In this document: piece after piece, positions 14,937 through 22,730 of the stretch | Layout: every line of letters begins with the position of its first letter | Position numbering within the stretch: position 1 is the first letter of the stretch | Assembly (NCBI GenBank): GCA_023249225.1 | Contig: JAHFDA010000028.1 | Span: 1-35,334, forward strand | Reading direction: 5' to 3' | Source: a bacterium | GTDB lineage: Bacteria; Margulisbacteria; Marinamargulisbacteria; JAHFDA01 | DNA length: 35,334 bases | Translations under genes and position numbers: made by a program | The notes under the pieces: model-generated | Database searches by the model: none | What the model was told of the DNA's origin: nothing | What the model saw: the letters and a program-made list of their open reading frames with translations, nothing else

Positions 14937-16339
14937 TGATTCGCAAAGTCGTTGCCGATACCCTGCTGCTCCAGCGTGGTATTCAAAGCGCCCGAGACCT
15001 TAAAGTCGACCTGGGCTGGCGGCGCCTGATCGTTCCCGCAGCAATACGCGTGGAACTGGCGGCATTTTCGGCGGATTTTCAGCGGACACATTTCCAGGCG
15101 GAGGTCGGCTGCATGGGCCTGGTGGAACGCCGGGACGCTGCCACCGACGTGTTGCGCGAAGTCGTACGCCCGCAGGCCATCCGGGTGTTTGACTTTGACA
15201 TCCCGGTTGATTTCTTATCCTCCCGCGTCCTGGCGCTGTTCTCCCAGACGCCGCAGCTGGGAGCCTTTACCCGCAACGGTAAAATGATCCTGTCGTCTTA
15301 CCGCGAAAGTCGGCGTTTGGATCGTGAACTGGAACTTAAAGCCACGGATTGGACCAAGGCTGCCCGTTTTTTACGGGCTTGTACCCACGGCAAATGGCCG
15401 GAAAATTTTGTAGAACTGCAGCGTTTACTGCAAGCCCATGACCCGGATCATCCATGGCTGCTGTGCCTGGGTACGGAAATGTTTTGTTTTCCGAATGCCG
15501 TTGTGTCTACGGACTGTTATATTGAACGCGTGCAGCGGCGCGCCGATCAAACCGGCTGGACGGCTGCTTTCGATACGCACAACCACTCCTGGTCCCCAGA
15601 GGAGATCATTCAAATTCCACGTGGTGGCTACGATCCGTCGCTGCGGCGCCTCTTGCGTTTTTCTCCGAACGATTTTTTTTCAAATTTGCGCAAAGGAGTG
15701 GAGTGGATGGAAATCCGCAACATCGATCCGTTTATGCGCACCTTGGACACCATCGAAATCGCCAGCCGCTTTTATCGCGTCCCTGACATCCGGGAACGGT
15801 ATAAAAAGCTTTTGGACATGGTCTATGCGCTGGCACGCGGCGAGCAACATTATTGGAACCCGCAACGTTATTCCGTATTCAGTAACCAAGTGCGGACCGA
15901 AGCGCAAACTTGGCTGGCTCTGAATTGGCCACTTCATTCCATGCTGATTGCCGCTTATCTCCAGTCAGAAGGAATAATGGTGCATGCCCCGGAGGGATCC
16001 TATTGTTCTTTTGAAAAACCGCAGCAACTCCGCAATGGCCTCGAACTGATCCTGCATTATTTGTGGAAGGCCGAGGCCAGCGGCGCTTTTCCGGAAATCC
16101 CTGCGGAAGTTTTTGCAGCCCATGAAGAGGCCCGCTTGCAAATGCGCGTTTCCACGCTGGAACAATACCAGCATCAGCCTGCCGGTCGCATGCCGGCGGA
16201 CGCCTTGGAACTGCTGGCATCCGAGCTGCCCCGCATCCGCAGCGTCGGCGCCTCACTCGACCCGGAGGAAATACGGGCCACGGGCGCACGGGCGCGGGAA
16301 CTTGAGGAGCGCATGCACGCGGCATACGAGCGTCCGTAA
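14936..16339 (+). CDS. 467-residue protein of unknown function
   Basis: I recognise no family. It is a soluble alpha/beta protein without signal peptide or membrane segment, rich in Arg, Trp and Tyr. Landmarks are AAFDTHNHSWSPEEI (about residue 205), WMEIRNIDPF (about 256) and SRFYRVPDIRERYKKLLD shortly after. The start must be GTG 14936, because TAA closes the frame four codons earlier; a GATAAT 8 nt upstream and the lack of a ribosome site point to leaderless translation. It faces the 479-residue gene on the other strand, 44 bp apart, and shares with it a weak pattern (W-x-EIR, then SRFY and LLD), so the two may be distant relatives. Confidence 0.75.
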   Translation: MIRKVVADTLLLQRGIQSARDLKVDLGWRRLIVPAAIRVELAAFSADFQRTHFQAEVGCMGLVERRDAATDVLREVVRPQAIRVFDFDIPVDFLSSRVLALFSQTPQLGAFTRNGKMILSSYRESRRLDRELELKATDWTKAARFLRACTHGKWPENFVELQRLLQAHDPDHPWLLCLGTEMFCFPNAVVSTDCYIERVQRRADQTGWTAAFDTHNHSWSPEEIIQIPRGGYDPSLRRLLRFSPNDFFSNLRKGVEWMEIRNIDPFMRTLDTIEIASRFYRVPDIRERYKKLLDMVYALARGEQHYWNPQRYSVFSNQVRTEAQTWLALNWPLHSMLIAAYLQSEGIMVHAPEGSYCSFEKPQQLRNGLELILHYLWKAEASGAFPEIPAEVFAAHEEARLQMRVSTLEQYQHQPAGRMPADALELLASELPRIRSVGASLDPEEIRATGARARELEERMHAAYERP

Positions 16340-16347
16340 TAAATTTT

Positions 16348-16367
16348 GGGATCGGGACAACAATCCC
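16348..16367. terminator. weak stem-loop between convergent genes
   Basis: GGGAT (16348-16352) and ATCCC (16363-16367) can pair around a 10-nt loop, followed by TTT on the plus strand. It occupies the 44-bp gap between two convergent genes, where a bidirectional terminator is expected, but the stem is short and the T-run poor. Confidence 0.3.
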
Positions 16368-16383
16368 TTTCAATCTTCAACGA

Positions 16384-17823
16384 TCATTTGAACCAGCGAC
16401 GAAACTCCGTTACAACCCCACGGCATTTTTCGGCCACGCGCCAGAGTTCGTCGGGATCCGTGCTGATGTAGATTTTTTCAATGCGCGGCAGGTCATGCCT
16501 GCCATCTTCATTCTGCCGGCCAATAAGAAGATCATTAAGCACCAACTTTTGCGGAGGAGTGTGGTTCTGTCCGCACAAACGGCTAAAACGCCGGATCCAC
16601 GTGATCACACGGCTGTCCCGTCTGGCAGAAAACAAAGTGGCCGGCAGGCATTTCATGGGGCTGGCTTCGTCCCGGTTAAAGAGGTAATACCAGATCAGAT
16701 CTTTTTCGGAACGCACGCGGGTGCGCGGATAGGACTGGCAAACCCGGTCAATGCGGCGCCTCACCGCCGGGGAGACCTGTAATCCGTGTTGGAGTTGGAA
16801 CATCACCAGCGCAGTAGCAGAATAACCCTGGGCATCCATCTGTGCCACCCAGCGCCGCAGCGCGCTGCTAAGCCGCGCCAACGCCAAGGGAGATTCCGAG
16901 CCGCCCGGATCCAAAAGCCGCCGCAGCAAGGGGATCACTCCCGCGCTGGCGCGCACGACTTCGGCCGTATGATAAAAGCGGCTCGTAAACCTCTGTCGGG
17001 ACAGGGGATGCTCGGGCGTACCCATGCTACGAATTTCGAACCACGGCATTTTGGAGACATAGGCCGTTTGCAAATCTGTAAAACTGAAATCCAGCTTGCC
17101 ACTATAAAACCGTTGGCGCTCGGCCAGCGCTGTCCGGGAATTCTGACGCATTTCGTCCACATGAACCGGATGATAGTGCGTCATCATTTGGGCTGTGCTT
17201 TTTAGATCCTGCTCCCGCGCATGCACGCGTTCCATATAACGCACTGTACTTTGCACGCTGGATTTCCAGGTGACCAGATCCCAATCCGTCCGAAGTTGCT
17301 GCCTTGGCAATTCAGGCGGGAGCTCGGTCTGGGCAAATCCACCCAGCGCTTTAAAAATACCCCGAACCTCGCTCCAGGTTTCCTGATCGATGCCGGACAG
17401 GCCCACTTGCGAACCCACGCCAACACGCACGCGAAAGTCCCTGATGTCCATCCACAGTTCCTGGCCGGATTGCTGCGCCTTGATGATTAACTGTTCCAGG
17501 ATTTTGGGACAGCGGTAGGCAAGCAGCGGAAACAGGCCTTCATATTTAACGAGACGGTCACAGCGCAGTAAGCGGTCAAAATCGGGCGGCACAAATTCAA
17601 GTACATGATCGGTCGTGGCGGTGCTGCGAATCAGACTGTGAATGGCGATCTCCACCGGAAATGGCTCGCGGGCCTCGAACCAGTCGATGCAGCGCGACTG
17701 CCGATAAACTTGTGGGGAAATAGCCAGTTTCCGCCCTCCAAGACCACGCACTTCGATTTCCGCTTGGCGGCGGCGTAGGTCAAAGCAATGCAGACGGGCA
17801 GCGATGCGGCGGTAAAACAGCAC
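16384..17823 (-). CDS. 479-residue protein of unknown function
   Basis: No family recognised. A basic, arginine-rich, mostly soluble protein without signal peptide. It has an N-terminal beta-rich part (residues ~1-60), a helical middle with RFYSGKLDFSFTDLQTAYV (about 245-265), then WFEIRSMG and TSRFYHTAEV, and a C-terminal part with many aromatic and charged residues. The W-x-EIR...SRFY...LLD spacing recalls the facing 467-residue protein. The first start in frame is GTG at 17823; no ribosome site is evident. It is divergent from the 346-residue gene with a 99-bp gap. Confidence 0.72.
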   Translation of the reverse strand: MLFYRRIAARLHCFDLRRRQAEIEVRGLGGRKLAISPQVYRQSRCIDWFEAREPFPVEIAIHSLIRSTATTDHVLEFVPPDFDRLLRCDRLVKYEGLFPLLAYRCPKILEQLIIKAQQSGQELWMDIRDFRVRVGVGSQVGLSGIDQETWSEVRGIFKALGGFAQTELPPELPRQQLRTDWDLVTWKSSVQSTVRYMERVHAREQDLKSTAQMMTHYHPVHVDEMRQNSRTALAERQRFYSGKLDFSFTDLQTAYVSKMPWFEIRSMGTPEHPLSRQRFTSRFYHTAEVVRASAGVIPLLRRLLDPGGSESPLALARLSSALRRWVAQMDAQGYSATALVMFQLQHGLQVSPAVRRRIDRVCQSYPRTRVRSEKDLIWYYLFNRDEASPMKCLPATLFSARRDSRVITWIRRFSRLCGQNHTPPQKLVLNDLLIGRQNEDGRHDLPRIEKIYISTDPDELWRVAEKCRGVVTEFRRWFK

Positions 17824-17922
17824 GCAACCTATCGGTCGGCGCGGGAAAATGTTGCCGTGAAAAAGGCGTTAAAATGTGGGCGTCGATGTTTAAAATAGGC
17901 ACAAATCGGGAATACAAGGTGC

Positions 17923-18963
17923 ATGGACAAAATTCAATCATCCCAGTTCGTCAAAGGCATGGATCAGCTTCCGCGGGGAGGTTACCTGAGCCCTGAAACC
18001 TATCTGGTGAAAGTCAAGCTGCCTGGCGGCAAGGAAGCGCTGGGCATTGCCACCAATGAAGAAAATATTGGCGACTTTGGCCAGCCAGATGTGGGAGACA
18101 AAGTAAAAGTGTGGGTTGACGATGGCATGGGCGGAGCCAAGCAAGTTGATGCCACCGTATCCGGAGTGGTGGGCGAATTTGAAGAAGGAGCGTTGAACAG
18201 TTATAGCGCCACCTTTCACGCGTTGCTTGGTAATAATAAAATTAATCTGCCCTTTAAAGATTTTCTGGGACTGCTTCAAAAACAAGCTGCTTCCGATGGC
18301 GTCATTAGCGCTCAAGAAGCCGTTGATTCGGTTGGAACTCTTGTGGCAATGGACCGGAAGAATGCGGTGAAGATTCATCAAATCCAGCCCCCGTCCGGTT
18401 TTAAATATGAGGCGTGGCTTGAGGAAGGCCAAAAACTACTGGAAGAAGGCCCGCGCGACCCCCAAACCCTGGCAGCGCATCTGCGAAAACTTTATCAGGG
18501 CGTCCATACGCCCGAAGAAGCCCGGCAAGCCATTGTGGAATGGCTAAGCTACGAGCCTTCCGATCCTCAAACCAAGCACGAAATTGTTTCGGCGCTGACG
18601 CAAATGCTTGACCATGCCTTCCGGTCTCCATCTTTACTTGGAGGCTTGGCCCCCACTGTGCTGCTTGATTGGCTATATCAGGACGGAAGCGCTGGCGCCC
18701 AAGCCCGGGCCGATGAATTAACCGCTAATCTCGAAGCTCTTGAACCACAAGAAACGGAACCTTCTGAAACAGAAAAACTACCGCTAAGTGTGGATCAGGT
18801 TGTGGATCAGGTTATGGATCAGGTTATTGAATTTTCAAACACCATTGATGAGGTTTTTCCGGAGGGAGACCCGGAAGAAGATGATGGCGAGAACAGCGTA
18901 CCTGACATGACAGCATTGATGTCTGACACTGAAGATTGGTCGGAACTTCCTCCAGAAGACTGA
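17923..18963 (+). CDS. acidic 346-residue protein of unknown function
   Basis: No family recognised. The N-terminal ~85 residues look like a small beta-barrel (repeated short strands, for example YLVKVKLPGGKEALGIATNE and VGDKVKVWVDD). A helical region follows that contains ASDGVISAQEA, which resembles an EF-hand loop. The C-terminal ~70 residues are strongly acidic with a VDQV-VDQV-MDQV repeat and probably disordered. There is no signal peptide. The ATG at 17923 has AAGGTG just upstream. It is the first of three co-oriented genes (346, 519 and 606 residues), spaced too widely for certain operon membership. Confidence 0.75.
   Translation: MDKIQSSQFVKGMDQLPRGGYLSPETYLVKVKLPGGKEALGIATNEENIGDFGQPDVGDKVKVWVDDGMGGAKQVDATVSGVVGEFEEGALNSYSATFHALLGNNKINLPFKDFLGLLQKQAASDGVISAQEAVDSVGTLVAMDRKNAVKIHQIQPPSGFKYEAWLEEGQKLLEEGPRDPQTLAAHLRKLYQGVHTPEEARQAIVEWLSYEPSDPQTKHEIVSALTQMLDHAFRSPSLLGGLAPTVLLDWLYQDGSAGAQARADELTANLEALEPQETEPSETEKLPLSVDQVVDQVMDQVIEFSNTIDEVFPEGDPEEDDGENSVPDMTALMSDTEDWSELPPED
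18790..18825 (+). repeat. three tandem 12-bp units in the coding sequence
   Basis: The 12-mer GTGGATCAGGTT occurs at 18790-18801 and 18802-18813, then as ATGGATCAGGTT at 18814-18825. It encodes VDQV, VDQV, MDQV in the acidic tail of the 346-residue protein. Near-identical copies imply recent slippage, so length may vary between strains. Confidence 0.85.
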
Positions 18964-19026
18964 CGAAATTTCCTGCAACAATTCCGGCCCACGCTCTGCC
19001 ATCGGATTCCGATAAACCATGACCTA

Positions 19027-20586
19027 ATGGTGGTGGAAGTGTTTTTCAAAAAACCAATGGCTTTTCAAAACCGGCTGGCGAGTGGATTTTTGGAAGTCTC
19101 GAAATATCCCATAGAATCTTTCCGCTGGCCGTGCCGAAAACTTAACGTGACTGACATTACCATCCTCACTGCACTTAAGCCTGCAAACAAAAGTCCGCTT
19201 CAAATCACCGCTGACATGCCGCACACCGACAAAATCAGCCTTCTTATAAGTGAAGCCCTGCGCCGCCACAACCCGGCGTTGACCGACCTGGCCAAGCGCA
19301 TCACGGACGCTTACAGGCAGGGCCTGCTCAATACCAACGAGCTGTCGCTGTTCTTCGAACGTTTGGCCAAGACCGAGGAACAACAGGGTATTTTTGCGCA
19401 ACCTTATCCGCGTTCTAAAACCATGCTCCTGCTCGAAAGGCTTCCAAGCACACTGCGTCAGAAAATTTTGACCTTTACCGTGCAGACGCGCAACTTTGCA
19501 TCACGTTGCCGCTACGACGGCTTAAACGTCGAGCGTGATGCGGTATCAACCTGGATCGAACTTCGAAAATACACCGTCAAAGACTTTGCAATTTTTCTGT
19601 ACACGCCCCAGATTTGGCCCGCCTTGTTTTTGAGCATCACCCCGGGTGGTACGCAAATTGTGCCAGCTCCGCCGCCCGAAGACCCGGCATCCGAAAGGGC
19701 CATTGCGCTGGATGAATTTTCTGAAACCGTCGACCGGGCAGACGAGCATCAATTGGAAATGCTGCGCTTGCAAAATCCAGACAACGGAATGACGGTGGGC
19801 GCTGAAGCAGCGTATCGTGACCTGGTCGGGCCCGTTCAGGCACACTTGGCCCAAACGCTTAACGACTACACCGGCCGCAAAGCATCCGATCAGGACCTCA
19901 CGGTGTTTGTGCGCGGCTGGCGCCTGGATTCTTCGGGCATCGAAGGCGGCTCAAGCGCCGAATGGGACCGGATCAATAATCTTTACACAATATTGATTGC
20001 CTGTTCCTTTGTTCCCGGCGCACCAAACTGGGAACAACTCTGGGGATCGACGGAACACGAGCTGTTTCACGTGATCGAATACCTGCTCTATGGCTACGAC
20101 CCACGCGCGGCAGCAGTCCTGTATCACGCTTTAAGAAACCCACATCAGAGTTACCCGCGTTACAACGAGGTTTTTGACGACTCCAACTACCTCCCCGGAC
20201 GTTCAGATTACTACGGCCATCCCAGTGACAACGAAGGTGAAACCTTTGCCAGTTCCCGGCGCGCCTTTTATCGCAACGCGGACGAACTGGCGCGCAATAT
20301 CCAATGGACACCCAATCGCCACGCGCGCGCCGCGCAAATTTTGGCCTGGTGCGTGATGCGCCAGGAGGCTGGACGCGTGTTTACGGCATCCGGCGAAGAT
20401 CCTTTTGCCAGATTCAGCTCCGAGTTCATAGCGGGACCCACTCAATCCAGTGACCGGATGGTGCTTATCACCCCCGCCAGACGGCACCTTACTTTTTGGG
20501 CCACAGGCGGAGCCGTTCAAAACGGAATGCAGACGCTTGCGGCTGCTCTGGCAAACGTCGACTATTCTGGAATTCCGGCATTTTGA
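19027..20586 (+). CDS. putative HELFH zinc metallopeptidase
   Basis: The C-terminal half carries STEHELFHVIEYLLYGYD: an HExxH zinc-binding motif (H344, E345, H348 in the longest frame). About 55 residues further is DNEGETFASSRRAFYRNADE, where E405 of the E-x-FA pattern would be the third ligand. This HExxH...ExFA order is that of gluzincin-type peptidases such as the anthrax lethal-factor-like group; I infer family from motifs only. The N-terminal ~270 residues are helical and unrecognised. There is no signal peptide. The start is uncertain: ATG 19027 (used, 519 residues), ATG 19057, GTG 19147 or ATG 19216 are all in frame and none has a good ribosome site. Confidence 0.75.
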   Translation: MVVEVFFKKPMAFQNRLASGFLEVSKYPIESFRWPCRKLNVTDITILTALKPANKSPLQITADMPHTDKISLLISEALRRHNPALTDLAKRITDAYRQGLLNTNELSLFFERLAKTEEQQGIFAQPYPRSKTMLLLERLPSTLRQKILTFTVQTRNFASRCRYDGLNVERDAVSTWIELRKYTVKDFAIFLYTPQIWPALFLSITPGGTQIVPAPPPEDPASERAIALDEFSETVDRADEHQLEMLRLQNPDNGMTVGAEAAYRDLVGPVQAHLAQTLNDYTGRKASDQDLTVFVRGWRLDSSGIEGGSSAEWDRINNLYTILIACSFVPGAPNWEQLWGSTEHELFHVIEYLLYGYDPRAAAVLYHALRNPHQSYPRYNEVFDDSNYLPGRSDYYGHPSDNEGETFASSRRAFYRNADELARNIQWTPNRHARAAQILAWCVMRQEAGRVFTASGEDPFARFSSEFIAGPTQSSDRMVLITPARRHLTFWATGGAVQNGMQTLAAALANVDYSGIPAF

Positions 20587-20618
20587 GGGGGGATCCCCAA
20601 CCAATACATGACCGAACT

Positions 20619-20647
20619 TTGACCCACGTTTAAACCCTCCCTAAAAC
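20619..20647 (+). promoter_or_regulatory. promoter of the LysM gene
   Basis: TTGACC (20619-20624) and TAAAAC (20642-20647) are 17 nt apart; transcription would start about 8 nt before the ATG at 20663. The 5-6-nt stem TCCC-GGGA (about 20638-20650) followed by TTTTTT overlaps it and could act as a weak terminator for the upstream gene. Confidence 0.45.
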
Positions 20648-20662
20648 GGGAATTTTTTATAC

Positions 20663-22483
20663 ATGGCCGTTCCTGGTGTTACAGGCCCCCCAAACACTGT
20701 TTCTAACAGTGCTACCAGTGGCTATACCGTTACCGTGCGTTCAGGCGATACCTTAAGCGGCATTGCCACCCGTGAAGCTGCCAAATTATCGCGCACCCAA
20801 CCTGGAACAAACTGGAAAAGCCAGCTTACCTATCAGGCCATTGCCCAATACAACCACCTTGACGACGCCAATCAGATTGAAATCGGTCAGCAAATCAAGA
20901 TCCCCGATGCAAATACCCTGGCACAAATTCAGCCGCAACTTTCGGCACAAAAGGGTGCAAACAGGAACTCTCCGCAGCGTCCGCGTCCTTCGGCGCAGGA
21001 TGAAGCTGTCTTTCGGGAGCAACTGTACACCGATGCGCCCGTGGAAATCGTGGAGGTCAACCCTAACCTGCTTGCGACTGATACCGCCCACGTGATCCAG
21101 GAAGTGCGTGCCACCCTCGACGAACAGTTCCCAGAAATAGTTGATCAGTTGGATTCAGACTGCCTTGACGACGCCATTGCCGAGAATCTTACGGACAATG
21201 ACGGCGACGGCAAAGCGGAGCTGAATCTTGACATGCTCAGGGCATCGTTCGAAGCCCGCGGGGTTTCAGTAGAACCCGCTTTTGCCGACAACCTGTCCGA
21301 CGCACTGCGCACACGCGGCGGCCTGCACGAATACATCGACGATGCCAAGCTGCACCACACCCCCAAAACACTGGCATCTGCCCAACGTGCCCTGGACGAT
21401 GCCAGTTTTAACGATGTGGTCAAAAACCCCCATGACCTGAACGAAGTTAAGGCGTATTTTGACAGCCTGCGCAAAGGCGCCACAGCGCAAGTTTATTTTA
21501 GAACCATGCAAGCCTACGTTCAAAAATACTTTATCCATGTCGGTGCCGACGTCAACGACAACTTTCAAATTACCACCGACACAGACCTTAGCCGCTTTGC
21601 AGCAAACGACGACGGTCAGGTGCTGATCGATTGCAGCATGTATGCTGACCTTTACGAGTCGCTCCTGCAGTCTGAAGAATGCAAAGCCTTTGAACACCTG
21701 TTCCTCGATTACAGCGGAGACAGCGGTGCCCACGCCATTACAGTCAGCGAGTATCCACTCAAAAAGGGATCCTATCTTTTGGTGGTCACTGATAATGACC
21801 GCATCCTCTACCAAGCTGTTCCCCAGGCACTTACATCGGATCAAATGCTGACCGAAGCCGTCAACCTGATCAACGCCGGCACCTCGGGAGATTACCTGGT
21901 CACGCGCGAGGGCCATGGGGCAACGCGGGCCGAAGCCAAACGAATGGCCTATGCCGATGCCCCCACAGCATCCAGGCAAGCTGCCGCTGCCGGAACATCA
22001 GAATCTGTGGGACAGATTGCGCTCAACTGGATGGCCAATAATCTGGATGGCGTGGCCGATGCCATCACCCCTCCAAAAATGAACACCAAGACAGATTATT
22101 TTAAGCGTGCTGAAATGATTGTGGATGTCTTTGAAAACGGCAGCTTAAGCCGTCAAAACCCACAAGAAGAAGCCGCCTTTGAACTGGCCTATGCCATGGT
22201 CACAATTAACGAGGCGCAAAACAGTTCGAACACAGCCACCCAGGCCGACCTTTACCAGAACGAGGTTCTGCCCCACCTGAAAATTGCACGCGACATCATG
22301 CAACCCATTGCAAAACAAACCGAGCAAGCGATTGGTGGTCAATTGCTGGTGAATAAGGATGCCATCACAGTTCACACGCTTGATCGAAGCATCGAAAAGG
22401 CCCAGGCCGAACTCACCCGGCTTCAGACTCCGCCAGAACTTTCATACACAGATCAAATTTACAATTATTTTTTTGGAGAATAG
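20663..22483 (+). CDS. LysM protein with a cysteine-peptidase-like domain
   Basis: A 606-residue protein. Residues ~21-81 are a LysM domain (YTVTVRSGDTLSGIAT ... NQIEIGQQIKIP), with an insertion in the middle; LysM binds peptidoglycan or other N-acetylglucosamine polymers. At 178-190, DNDGDGKAELNLD fits a calcium-binding EF-hand/dockerin-like loop. Further on, LIDCSMYADLYESLL (C324), GAHAITVSEY (H357) and VVTDND (D377) show the Cys-His-Asp order and spacing of papain/transglutaminase-like peptidases, with the cysteine at the start of a helix. No classical signal peptide is present, which is odd for a LysM protein and would require a non-Sec route or release by lysis. The C-terminal ~190 residues are helical and unrecognised. 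Confidence 0.78.
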   Translation: MAVPGVTGPPNTVSNSATSGYTVTVRSGDTLSGIATREAAKLSRTQPGTNWKSQLTYQAIAQYNHLDDANQIEIGQQIKIPDANTLAQIQPQLSAQKGANRNSPQRPRPSAQDEAVFREQLYTDAPVEIVEVNPNLLATDTAHVIQEVRATLDEQFPEIVDQLDSDCLDDAIAENLTDNDGDGKAELNLDMLRASFEARGVSVEPAFADNLSDALRTRGGLHEYIDDAKLHHTPKTLASAQRALDDASFNDVVKNPHDLNEVKAYFDSLRKGATAQVYFRTMQAYVQKYFIHVGADVNDNFQITTDTDLSRFAANDDGQVLIDCSMYADLYESLLQSEECKAFEHLFLDYSGDSGAHAITVSEYPLKKGSYLLVVTDNDRILYQAVPQALTSDQMLTEAVNLINAGTSGDYLVTREGHGATRAEAKRMAYADAPTASRQAAAAGTSESVGQIALNWMANNLDGVADAITPPKMNTKTDYFKRAEMIVDVFENGSLSRQNPQEEAAFELAYAMVTINEAQNSSNTATQADLYQNEVLPHLKIARDIMQPIAKQTEQAIGGQLLVNKDAITVHTLDRSIEKAQAELTRLQTPPELSYTDQIYNYFFGE

Positions 22484-22518
22484 ACTTTTCACTTTCAACT
22501 TTTGACTTTCTACTTTTA
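22484..22518 (+). repeat. five ACTTTNN heptad repeats upstream of rubredoxin
   Basis: Five consecutive 7-mers each begin ACTTT: ACTTTTC, ACTTTCA, ACTTTTG, ACTTTCT, ACTTTTA. They start at the stop codon of the LysM gene and run into the TATACT -10 box (22517-22522), which is 6 nt before the rubredoxin ATG. A similar three-unit array lies upstream of yqeG. There is no good -35 box, so the array may stand in for one. Confidence 0.7.
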
Positions 22519-22528
22519 TACTATTCCC

Positions 22529-22729
22529 ATGAGCACTCCCACTGATTTTTCAGTCAGCGAAAAATGGTCTTGCGACGGCTGCAACTGGGTTTACGACGAA
22601 GCCATAGGCGACCCCGAGCGCGGCTACCCGGCAGGCACGTCCTTTGCAGATTTGCCCGAAGACTGGCTGTGCCCAAGCTGCGGCGGCATGCCCAAGGAAT
22701 ATTTTAAGCGCATTGTAACCCGGCGTTAG
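22529..22729 (+). CDS. rubredoxin
   Basis: A small iron electron carrier. The 66-residue product has the two iron-binding pairs: WSCDGCNWVYDEAIGD near the start and WLCPSCGG near residue 50, with the usual G-x-PAGTSFADLPEDW between them, so all four cysteines are present. The frame is open to 22502, but the ATG at 22529 gives the normal N-terminus and lies 6 nt after TATACT, suggesting a leaderless mRNA. It converges on pyruvate kinase with one base between the stops. Rubredoxins usually serve reductases in oxygen or peroxide detoxification; no partner enzyme is adjacent. Confidence 0.95.
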   Translation: MSTPTDFSVSEKWSCDGCNWVYDEAIGDPERGYPAGTSFADLPEDWLCPSCGGMPKEYFKRIVTRR

Positions 22730-22730
22730 A

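Noticed and set aside
20588-20599. GGGGATCCCC as a terminator after the metallopeptidase gene
   Set aside because: A perfect palindrome without a loop or T-run; it cannot form a normal terminator hairpin.
21266-21979. A 237-codon minus-strand frame opposite the LysM gene
   Set aside because: Antisense to a protein with recognisable LysM and peptidase-like motifs; no start signal.
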